Below are positions 1 through 5,120 of a stretch of DNA of 5,120 nt, piece after piece. Source of the DNA: JBOGZD01 sp050697155 (lineage in GTDB: Bacteria > Actinomycetota > Thermoleophilia > Solirubrobacterales > 70-9); the NCBI GenBank assembly GCA_050697155.1, contig JBOGZD010000155.1, positions 1 to 5,120 of the forward strand, in the 5' to 3' direction. The translations under genes were made by a program, and so were the position numbers. Within the stretch, counting starts at the first letter, position 1; the number at the start of each line of letters is the position of its first letter. The notes under the pieces were generated by a model. The model was not told the DNA's origin. It saw nothing but the letters and a program-made list of their open reading frames with translations, and made no database searches.

Positions 1-372
1 GGGCGGGGCCGCCGGCGGGCGGCGAAGGAAGCGCCCGGGGCGCGGCTCGCCCGGGAGCCGGGGCAGCTCGGCACCCGGGAACGTCGCGCGCAGGTCACCC
101 AGCACCTCCTCCGCGAGCCGGTAGTCGTCGGGGCTCTCGCGGAGGTGGCGGACGGCGTCTGCGCGGCCGATCGGGTCCGCCTGCCCGAGCAGATAGTCGG
201 TGAGCGCGACCGCCCGGTCGGGGTCGGCGCCGGCGAGCTCGGTCAGCGCGGCGCGCGCCCGCGCGCGCACCTCGGTCTCGTCGACGCCGAGCATCGTCGC
301 CAGCTCGGGGTATCCCCGCCCGCGCTCGAGCAGCAGCTGGAGCATCGCGGTCTGGTCCTGGGTGAGCGGCAT
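1..372 (-). CDS. Small HTH (sigma-70 region 4-like) protein, N-terminal part; C-terminus beyond window
   Basis: The reading frame is open from an ATG at 372 to the window edge, giving 124 residues of a longer protein. It begins MPLTQDQTAMLQLLLERG. Residues about 5-46 read as a helix-turn-helix of the sigma-70 region 4 type: a first helix (5-18), a short helix YPELATMLGV (21-30), and a recognition-like helix DETEVRARARAALTEL (31-46). Residues 47-100 are acidic and probably helical, with LTDYLLGQADPIGRADAVRHL (58-77) a distinctive block that I recall from uncharacterised Thermoleophilia proteins. From about 101 the chain becomes rich in Pro and Arg, as in a linker; in remembered relatives a membrane segment follows, but that part is not in the window. 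It is transcribed divergently from the MMPL-like gene. No clear Shine-Dalgarno precedes the ATG. Its function is unknown; DNA binding is inferred from the HTH pattern only. Confidence 0.72.
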   Translation of the reverse strand, partial: MPLTQDQTAMLQLLLERGRGYPELATMLGVDETEVRARARAALTELAGADPDRAVALTDYLLGQADPIGRADAVRHLRESPDDYRLAEEVLGDLRATFPGAELPRLPGEPRPGRFLRRPPAAPP

Positions 373-382
373 CGGGACGGGA

Positions 383-388
383 AGCCTA
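383..388 (-). promoter_or_regulatory. Candidate -10 element (TAGGCT) for the leftward HTH gene
   Basis: On the minus strand TAGGCT fits the loose actinobacterial -10 pattern TANNNT and ends 10 nt before the ATG at 372, which would give a leader of only a few bases. It overlaps the left arm of the inverted repeat at 384-409, so a protein bound there could block it. No convincing -35 hexamer is seen. This is a weak, short-motif call. Confidence 0.25.
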
Positions 389-409
389 GAGGGGGACCGG
401 GATCTAGGC
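384..409. repeat. Perfect 7-bp inverted repeat GCCTAGA-N12-TCTAGGC in a divergent intergenic region
   Basis: The arms at 384-390 (GCCTAGA) and 403-409 (TCTAGGC) are exact reverse complements, separated by 12 bases (GGGGGACCGGGA). Each arm contains CTAG, a tetramer that is generally scarce in bacterial genomes. The repeat lies in the 63-bp gap between the divergent HTH and MMPL-like genes, about 11 bp outside the HTH start and 26 bp before the MMPL start. The centre-to-centre spacing of the arms is 19 bp, about two helical turns, which suits a dimeric regulator. It could instead be an RNA hairpin in one of the leaders, or chance. Confidence 0.45.
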
Positions 410-423
410 AGCAGCTCTCGGGA

Positions 424-429
424 TATCGT
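424..429 (+). promoter_or_regulatory. Candidate -10 element (TATCGT) for the MMPL-like gene, implying a leaderless transcript
   Basis: TATCGT matches TANNNT and ends exactly 6 bases before the GTG at 436, so a start site 7 bases downstream of the hexamer would coincide with the first base of the start codon. Leaderless mRNAs with GTG or ATG at the 5' end are common in actinobacteria, and there is no Shine-Dalgarno in front of this GTG, which fits. No good -35 hexamer is visible. The call rests on one short motif and its spacing. Confidence 0.35.
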
Positions 430-435
430 GGCGGC

Positions 436-2097
436 GTGCTGGCAAGGATCGCCGACCTCGCGCCTCGGCGCCCCTGGGCGTTCCTGGCCGGCACGGTGGT
501 CGCGCTTGCGACCGGCGTCGGCGTCTCGCTCGGTGCGACGGATGAGCTCGGCGTTGGGTCGACCCGGCTCGCCGACCCGCCACCCCGGCCGGTGCCCGCG
601 ACCGCGGAGTTGGCCGTCGTCCTCGGCGGGAACGGCGCCGGCGCCGACTCGCGTGTGTTCAGGGTCGCCGAGGGGGTAGTCCGCGCCCAGGTCGTCGCCG
701 ACCCGGCGATCGAGGGGGTGAAGCGGGTCGGGCGCGGGCGCGAGGTCGTGCTGGTCGCCCGCTTCGCCGAGGATGCCTCGACCGCGGATCGCCAGCAGGC
801 CGCGAGCCGGCTCGAGGAGTCGATCGATCCGGGGCCGCTGCGAGCGGGGGTCGAGGGCGAGGTCGCCCGCCTGCTCGACGCGCGCCGCAAGCTCACCGGC
901 GACCTCTGGAGGTCCGAGCTGCTGGTGCTGCCGCTGGCGCTGCTGATCGTCGCCGCCGCGGCGAGTCCCCTGCGCGCGCCCGCGCCGGCGCTCTGCGCAG
1001 CGCTCGCCGTCTGCGGCTCGCTGGCGCTGCTGCGGCTCGCCGGGACGGTCGCGGACGTGTCCCTGCTCGGGTTCGGCGCCGCCGCGGCGGTCGGGCTGGT
1101 GCTCGGATTGGAGATCCCGCTGATGCTCCTTCGCCGCCACGACGACGAGCTCGCGCTCGCCGACGACCCGACCGCGATGCGCCGCACCGTGGTCGAGGGC
1201 GGACGCGCGGCGATCTGGATCGCGGTCGCGGCGGCGCTGGCTCCGCTCGCGGGGCTGGTGACACCGCTCGAGCAGGCGGGCTCGCTGGCGCTCGGCTGCG
1301 CGCTCGCCGCCGGCCTGGCCGCCGCCGCGGCGATCGTCGTGGTTCCCGCCTGGCTTGCGGCGCTGGCGCGCATGGGCCGCCGCGGCGAACCCCTGGAGCG
1401 GAGCCTCGGCGGCTCGTCGCCGGTCGCGCGGATCGCCGCGTCGTCGGTTGGAACCGTCGCTGCGCTGGTGGTGGCGCTGGCCGCCCTCGCGGCTTTGGCC
1501 TCCCCGTTGCTGGAGGCGGTGAGCGCGCCGTTTGCGGCCCATACCGGGGCGGTGCTCGCCATTCGCCACGACCAGGACTCGCTCTTTCCTGAGCTGCCGG
1601 TCCCGGCGGCGATCGCGGCCGGCCTCTGCGCGGCGGTAGCGGTAGCCGCCACCAGGCGTCCGCCCTTGGCGCTCGCCGGACCGTTGCCGCCCCTGGTCGC
1701 CGCGGCCGGGCTCGGCGCGTGCAGCTTCGTCTTCGAGCGCGGCAACCTGGTCGACGCCCTGGGGCTGGAGCGACAGGAGAGCCTCGCCACCGGCGCCGTT
1801 GCGATCGCCGCCTGCGCCCTGGTCTCAGTCGCTGCCGGGCGCAGCGCGGGCGCACTGGTCGCGATTCGCGACGAGCGCCGGCTCGAGCTGTCGGGCTCGG
1901 AGGTCGCCGAGCACGCGGCGACGCTCACCCTGGCGCCGGCCTTGGCCGCGACCCTGGTGGGCGCGATCGCCGCGGCGGCGATGGTCACCACCGACCTCTA
2001 TCCGGCCCGCGAGCTCGGCTTCGCACTCGCGGCGGGGCTGCTCTTCGACCTGATCCTCGTGCGCGCTCCGATGCTCGCCTTCGCCGCGCGGCGATAG
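436..2097 (+). CDS. Reduced MMPL/RND-family membrane protein, 12 predicted membrane segments, one extracytoplasmic domain
   Basis: This 553-residue protein has MMPL topology: one membrane helix (about 14-33), an outer domain (34-160), five helices (161-178, 182-203, 208-232, 254-277, 281-310), then a second half of six helices (332-357, 387-405, 410-430, 449-468, 494-517, 524-548). Family landmarks include LRRHDDELALADDP after helix 4, then EGGRAAIWIAVAAALAPLAG, and LGFALAAGLLFDLILVRAP near the C-terminus. MMPL proteins are proton-driven inner-membrane exporters or flippases, often for lipids. Two oddities stand out. The second half has only about 30 residues between helices 7 and 8, where a full outer domain normally lies. 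The Asp-Tyr pair expected in helix 4 aligns with Glu226-Ile227, and that of helix 10 with Gly-Arg (468-469). Transport may therefore be altered or lost. The open frame extends back to 145, but that part is antisense to the HTH gene; GTG 436, just before the first membrane helix, is preferred. The substrate is unknown. Confidence 0.8.
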   Translation: MLARIADLAPRRPWAFLAGTVVALATGVGVSLGATDELGVGSTRLADPPPRPVPATAELAVVLGGNGAGADSRVFRVAEGVVRAQVVADPAIEGVKRVGRGREVVLVARFAEDASTADRQQAASRLEESIDPGPLRAGVEGEVARLLDARRKLTGDLWRSELLVLPLALLIVAAAASPLRAPAPALCAALAVCGSLALLRLAGTVADVSLLGFGAAAAVGLVLGLEIPLMLLRRHDDELALADDPTAMRRTVVEGGRAAIWIAVAAALAPLAGLVTPLEQAGSLALGCALAAGLAAAAAIVVVPAWLAALARMGRRGEPLERSLGGSSPVARIAASSVGTVAALVVALAALAALASPLLEAVSAPFAAHTGAVLAIRHDQDSLFPELPVPAAIAAGLCAAVAVAATRRPPLALAGPLPPLVAAAGLGACSFVFERGNLVDALGLERQESLATGAVAIAACALVSVAAGRSAGALVAIRDERRLELSGSEVAEHAATLTLAPALAATLVGAIAAAAMVTTDLYPARELGFALAAGLLFDLILVRAPMLAFAARR

Positions 2098-2107
2098 GCT
2101 GACCGCG

Positions 2108-2515
2108 ATGGCGATCGGCGGGGCGCGCGACGAGGGCTTCTCGAAGCTGCTCGGGATCGAGTACCTCGAGAGCGGGTCCGAGCGGGCCCGGGGGCGGGTC
2201 GAGGTCGACGGGCGCCTGCTTCAGGTCTACGGCATCGTTCACGGCGGCGTCTACGCGGCGCTCGCGGAGAGCGTCTGCTCGTGGGCGACCGCCGAGGCGG
2301 TCGCCGGCGACGACCTGGTCGCGATCGGCCAGTCGAACCAGGCGAGCTTCCTGCGCCCGATCTCCTCGGGCCACGTGAACGCCGAGGCGGTCTCGCGCCA
2401 GCGCGGGCGCACGACCTGGATCTGGGACTGCGAGCTGACCGACGACGACGGCCGCCTCTGCGCGCTCGTCCGCATGACCGTGGCGGTCAGACCTAACCCG
2501 GGAAGCGGTTCGTGA
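2108..2515 (+). CDS. Hotdog-fold thioesterase, PaaI-like (4HBT family)
   Basis: The 135-residue length is typical of single-domain hotdog thioesterases, which hydrolyse acyl- or aryl-CoA thioesters in the cytoplasm. The signature is clear: YGIVHGGVYAALAES (41-55) carries the HGG loop (45-47) and the start of the central helix, with Glu54 at the position of the catalytic acid in the PaaI/4-hydroxybenzoyl-CoA thioesterase group. Asn77 and SFLRPI (80-85) form the following strand, RQRGRTTWIWDCELTDDDGRLCAL (97-120) the next hairpin, and VRMTVAV the last strand. The ATG lies 10 bp after the stop of the MMPL-like gene, so the two are probably one transcript; AGG overlapping that stop codon is the only ribosome-site candidate. 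The 3' end overlaps the convergent nadE by 23 bp. The substrate cannot be read from the sequence; family membership is much surer than specificity. Confidence 0.87.
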   Translation: MAIGGARDEGFSKLLGIEYLESGSERARGRVEVDGRLLQVYGIVHGGVYAALAESVCSWATAEAVAGDDLVAIGQSNQASFLRPISSGHVNAEAVSRQRGRTTWIWDCELTDDDGRLCALVRMTVAVRPNPGSGS

Positions 2516-4151
2516 TCGGCAGCCGCCGGTCGCGGCCGAACGCCTTGCTGGTGATCCGGATCCCGGGGGGCGCCTGGCGGCGCTTGTACTCGGCCCGGTT
2601 GACCAGCGCGACGACCTCGTCGATCACCGCGCCCGGGAGCCCCTCGGCGAGCATCTGGTCGCGCGAGAGGTCGCGCTCGACGTAGGCCTCCAGCACCCGG
2701 TCGAGCAGGTCGTAGGGGGGGAGCGAGTCCTCGTCGCGCTGGTCGGGGCGCAGCTCGGCCGACGGCGAGCGCTCGAGCACCGACGCCGGCACCAGCTCGC
2801 GCCCGGCCAGCTGGTTGCGCCGTTCGACCAGCTCGTAGACGAGCTGCTTCGGCACGTCCTTGATCACCGCCAGCCCGCCCGCCATGTCGCCGTACAGGGT
2901 CGCGTAGCCGACCGACATCTCACTCTTGTTGCCGGTCGTCAGCACCAGCCAGCCGTGGCGGTTGGACAGCGCCATGAGCAGGTTGCCGCGGATCCGGGCC
3001 TGGATGTTCTCGGCGGCCAGCCCCTCGGCCACGGGGCCGAGAATCTCCGTGTAGGCCCGCATCGCCGGCTCGATCGGCAGCTCGATCGCCTCCGCGCCCA
3101 GGTTGTCCGCGATCGCCCGGGCGTCAGCCTGGGTCTCGGCGCTCGAGTGGGGCGAGGGCATCACCACGCAGCTGACCCGCTCTGCGCCGAGAGCGTCGAC
3201 GGCGATCAGCGCCACCAGCGCCGAGTCGATCCCGCCCGAGAGCCCGACGACGACGTGGTCGAAGCCGTTCTTGCGCACGTAGTCGGCCGTGCCCAGCCGG
3301 AGCGCCGCATAGACCTCGTCGAGGTCGTCGAGCGGCTCGGCGACCGGCCCCCGCCCGCCGCCGGGCTCCTCCAGCTCCCAGGTCAGCAGGTGCTCGGCGA
3401 ACTGCGGCGCCCTGGCGACCACCTCGCCGCCGGCGTCGACGACGAAGCTGGCGCCGTCGAAGACGATCTCGTCCTGACCGCCGACCAGGTTGCAGAAGAC
3501 GAACGGGATCCCGTATGCGCGTGCCCGCTCGACGAACATTCGCTCCCGGTCGCCCGCCTTGCCGCGCAGGTAGGGAGAGCCCGAGGGGTTGACGACGAGC
3601 GCTGCTCCCGCCTCGGCCTCGAGCGAGGCCGGCGGCCCCTCCAGCCAGACGTCCTCGCAGATCGTCAGGCCCACCGGGACCCCGGCGATCGGGTGCACCA
3701 GCGGCTCCGTGCCGGGCTCGAAGTAGCGCTCCTCGTCGAACACCGCGTAGTTCGGCAGCCGGATCTTGCGGTAGACCGCGGTCACCGCGCCGCCCTCGAG
3801 CACCGCGAGCGCGTTGCGCACCGGGCGTGGGGAAGGGGCATCGTGGCGACGCTCGAGCGGCCCCGGCACGGGCTCGGCGAATCCCACCAACGCGACGATC
3901 CCCGCGTCGTTCGCCGGCCCGGCGGCGAGCGCCTCGAGCGCGCGCAGGTTCGCCTCGGCGAAATGTCGCTTCAGGTAGAGGTCCTCCGCCGGGTAGCCGG
4001 GCAGCGAAAGCTCGGGGAAGACGACCAGCTCGGCGCCGGCCTCGCCGGCGCGGCCGATCCATTCGCCGATCAGCGCCGCGTTGCGGTCGATGTCGCCGAC
4101 CGTGGGGTTGATCTGGGCGAGGGCCACGCGCAGTGTCGGTCTCGCTGCCAT
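2493..4151 (-). CDS. nadE: Glutamine-dependent NAD+ synthetase
   Basis: The enzyme makes NAD+ from deamido-NAD+, ATP and glutamine, the last step of NAD biosynthesis (EC 6.3.5.1), in the cytoplasm. It has 552 residues. The N-terminal half (about 7-265) is a nitrilase-type glutaminase with a visible catalytic triad: Glu47 in VVFPELSLPGYPAEDL, Lys129 in YRKIRLPNYAVFDEERYF and Cys165 in LTICEDVW. The C-terminal half (about 275-550) is the ATP-pyrophosphatase synthetase domain with P-loop SGGIDS (305-310), ENIQARIRGNLLMALSN (381-397), TTGNKSEMSVGYATLYGDM (405-423) and SAELRPDQRDEDSLPPYDLLD (464-484). The length fits the shorter bacterial two-domain form; the mycobacterial enzyme is about 680 residues. 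ATG 4151 is chosen because the conserved LRVALAQINPTVGD begins at residue 7; the frame stays open to 4469, but that extension is Arg/Ser-rich antisense sequence. A 14-residue or so insertion (about 95-110) precedes the usual YNAL-like strand. The upstream neighbour is divergent. Confidence 0.97.
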   Translation of the reverse strand: MAARPTLRVALAQINPTVGDIDRNAALIGEWIGRAGEAGAELVVFPELSLPGYPAEDLYLKRHFAEANLRALEALAAGPANDAGIVALVGFAEPVPGPLERRHDAPSPRPVRNALAVLEGGAVTAVYRKIRLPNYAVFDEERYFEPGTEPLVHPIAGVPVGLTICEDVWLEGPPASLEAEAGAALVVNPSGSPYLRGKAGDRERMFVERARAYGIPFVFCNLVGGQDEIVFDGASFVVDAGGEVVARAPQFAEHLLTWELEEPGGGRGPVAEPLDDLDEVYAALRLGTADYVRKNGFDHVVVGLSGGIDSALVALIAVDALGAERVSCVVMPSPHSSAETQADARAIADNLGAEAIELPIEPAMRAYTEILGPVAEGLAAENIQARIRGNLLMALSNRHGWLVLTTGNKSEMSVGYATLYGDMAGGLAVIKDVPKQLVYELVERRNQLAGRELVPASVLERSPSAELRPDQRDEDSLPPYDLLDRVLEAYVERDLSRDQMLAEGLPGAVIDEVVALVNRAEYKRRQAPPGIRITSKAFGRDRRLPITNRFPG

Positions 4152-4157
4152 CCGCCA

Positions 4158-4165
4158 AGTATGTT
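4158..4165. promoter_or_regulatory. Overlapping divergent -10 candidates between nadE and the metalloprotease gene
   Basis: The short AT-richer island AGTATGTT carries CATACT on the minus strand (4163-4158), five of six matches to TATAAT-like TATACT, and TATGTT on the plus strand (4160-4165), which fits TANNNT. The minus-strand hexamer ends 6 bases before the nadE ATG, placing a transcription start on the A of the start codon, so nadE may be leaderless; no Shine-Dalgarno is present. The plus-strand hexamer would start transcription near 4172, 8 bases before the TTG at 4180. No convincing -35 boxes are seen on either side. Confidence 0.4.
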
Positions 4166-4179
4166 GAGCGCAGCGGATC

Positions 4180-5120
4180 TTGGGACCGAAGGCCAGAAGG
4201 CAGGGACTCGGGCGGTCGCCCGTGGCGGCGGCGCTCGCCGCGCTGGCGATCGCCGGGACGCTCCCGGCGCATGCTGCGGCGGCGCCGGTGCTCGAGCGCG
4301 CCGAGGCGGCCCTCGAACCGGGCAACGGCCCCGTCGCGCCTGCGTCCGAGCCGACCGTCGCCCTGCGCGACCTGGCGCTTCGGCTCGACCATCTCGGCCC
4401 GCGCGACCGGCGTCGGGCGCGCGAGATCCTCGCCCGCCCGACGTCCGGCAACGACCCGCTCGGCAACAACTACGCGGTGCCCGAGGAGGAGCCCCATTGC
4501 GGCGCGCACTTCTGCGTCCACTACGTCGCCAGCGGCGACGACGCCCCGAGCCTCGACGACGACGGAGGCGCCGCCGGCGTCCCCGACTACGTCGAGCTCG
4601 TGGAGGCGATCGCCGAGCAGGCCTACGGGATCGAGACCGGCCCGCTTCGTTGGCCGGCGCCGAAGCCAGACGGCTCGCTCGGCGGGGCGCCGGGGAGGAT
4701 CGACATCTACCTCGCCAACGTCGGGGGCCAGGGCATCTTCGGCTACGCGGCGCCCGACCCGCCGCCGGCGCAGCGGTGCTCGCGCCGCTGCCATGCCTAC
4801 CTGGTGCTCGACAACGACTACTCCCCGGCCGAGTTCGAGTACGCGGACCCGACGATCCCGCTCGCGGTGACCGCGGCGCACGAGCTCAACCACGTGCTCC
4901 AGTTCGGCATCGATGCGCTTCAGGACGGCTGGCTGCTCGAGTCGACCGCCGTCTGGGCCGAGGAGCGGGTCTTCCCCGAGGCCGACGACTGGCTCAACTA
5001 CATCCCCGCGATCGCCGGCACGCCGGGGACCCCGATCACCGACTTCGAGGGCGCCAACGGGCTTCGCGTCTACGGAGCGGCGGTGTGGAACCACTGGCTC
5101 GCCTCGGGGGGCGGCGGCTA
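4180..5120 (+). CDS. Putative secreted zinc metalloprotease (HExxH), N-terminal part; C-terminus beyond window
   Basis: The frame is open from after a TGA at 4165 to the right edge, giving 313 residues. From TTG 4180 the chain starts MGPKARRQGLGRSP, then a hydrophobic stretch (15-30) and AHA at 30-32: a good Sec signal peptide. GTG 4222 (residue 15) is the alternative start but would drop the basic n-region; AGGGA at 4202-4206 could serve it. Residues 60-88 (VALRDLALRL to ILARPT) look like a propeptide. SLDDDGGAAGVPDYVE (124-139) resembles the Asp-rich, perhaps calcium-binding, segment of MXAN_6640-like putative metalloproteases. The active-site motif is AAHELNHVLQFG (232-243), with His234 and His238 as zinc ligands and Glu235 as base; Glu254 or Glu261 in ESTAVWAEE is a candidate third ligand. 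Cys107/Cys112 and Cys200/Cys204 could form disulfides, consistent with export. The peptidase class is well supported; the exact family is recalled, and the substrate is unknown. Confidence 0.82.
   Translation, partial: MGPKARRQGLGRSPVAAALAALAIAGTLPAHAAAAPVLERAEAALEPGNGPVAPASEPTVALRDLALRLDHLGPRDRRRAREILARPTSGNDPLGNNYAVPEEEPHCGAHFCVHYVASGDDAPSLDDDGGAAGVPDYVELVEAIAEQAYGIETGPLRWPAPKPDGSLGGAPGRIDIYLANVGGQGIFGYAAPDPPPAQRCSRRCHAYLVLDNDYSPAEFEYADPTIPLAVTAAHELNHVLQFGIDALQDGWLLESTAVWAEERVFPEADDWLNYIPAIAGTPGTPITDFEGANGLRVYGAAVWNHWLASGGGG

Noticed and set aside
145..435. N-terminal extension of the MMPL-like frame back to an ATG at 145
   Set aside because: The added residues are charged and low in structure, are antisense to the well-supported HTH gene, and precede a clean N-terminal membrane helix that begins just after GTG 436.
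893..1855. Minus-strand 320-residue Arg/Pro-rich open frame
   Set aside because: Extreme Arg/Pro content and position opposite membrane helices mark it as a reading-frame shadow.
243..1991. Long minus-strand open frame (582 residues) across the MMPL-like gene
   Set aside because: It is Ala/Ser/Arg-rich low-complexity sequence with no recognisable domain, as expected opposite a GC-rich gene where stops are rare.
2480..2560. Possible intrinsic terminator between the convergent genes
   Set aside because: G/C-rich complementary patches exist, but no stable stem followed by a T-run is seen on either strand, and the region is coding.
4152..4469. 106-residue N-terminal extension of nadE
   Set aside because: It is antisense to the protease signal peptide and propeptide, Arg/Ser/Ala-rich, and lies upstream of the normal NadE N-terminus.
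4133..4870. Plus-strand 245-residue open frame over the protease N-terminal region
   Set aside because: It is in a different frame from the HELNH-bearing one and is Arg/Ser/Thr-rich with no domain; it is a shadow of the protease gene.
3124..5094. Long minus-strand open frame (656 residues) spanning nadE and the protease region
   Set aside because: It is out of frame with nadE and antisense to the protease, and its product is Arg/Gly-rich without motifs. nadE and the protease, with intact catalytic motifs, explain this DNA.
1..5120. tRNA, rRNA, CRISPR array, transposase or attachment site
   Set aside because: None is visible on either strand; the window is almost fully occupied by protein genes and has no direct-repeat arrays.

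Overview
The base composition is very GC-rich (clearly above 70% by eye), with strong G/C preference at third codon positions, GTG/TTG start candidates and weak or absent Shine-Dalgarno sites. Together with the type of the first gene, this suggests a high-GC actinobacterium, most likely of the Thermoleophilia (Solirubrobacterales-like). The phylum-level guess is moderately secure; the class-level guess rests on recalled resemblance of the first protein to ones seen in that group. No mobile element, CRISPR array, tRNA or rRNA is visible, and the window looks like ordinary chromosome.

Layout from left to right. (1) Positions 1-372, minus strand: N-terminal part of a small helix-turn-helix protein that runs off the left edge. 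(2) Positions 373-435: a short divergent intergenic region with a perfect 7-bp inverted repeat and candidate -10 elements. (3) Positions 436-2097, plus strand: a reduced MMPL/RND-type membrane protein of 12 predicted membrane segments that has one extracytoplasmic domain instead of two and has lost the usual Asp-Tyr pairs. (4) Positions 2108-2515, plus strand: a hotdog-fold (PaaI-like) acyl-CoA thioesterase, 10 bp after the membrane protein and probably co-transcribed with it. (5) Positions 2493-4151, minus strand: a complete glutamine-dependent NAD+ synthetase, convergent with the thioesterase and overlapping it by 23 bp. (6) Positions 4152-4179: a very short AT-richer divergent spacer with overlapping candidate -10 elements on both strands. 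(7) Positions 4180-5120, plus strand: the N-terminal 313 residues of a secreted HExxH metalloprotease that runs off the right edge.

The NAD synthetase is a housekeeping enzyme and the best-supported call. The membrane protein and thioesterase may form a lipid- or acyl-handling pair, with the divergent HTH protein as a possible regulator or simply a neighbour; this link is inference. I do not see a new multi-gene system. The most unusual items are the degenerate MMPL protein, the palindrome between it and the HTH gene, and the compact bidirectional promoter between nadE and the protease.
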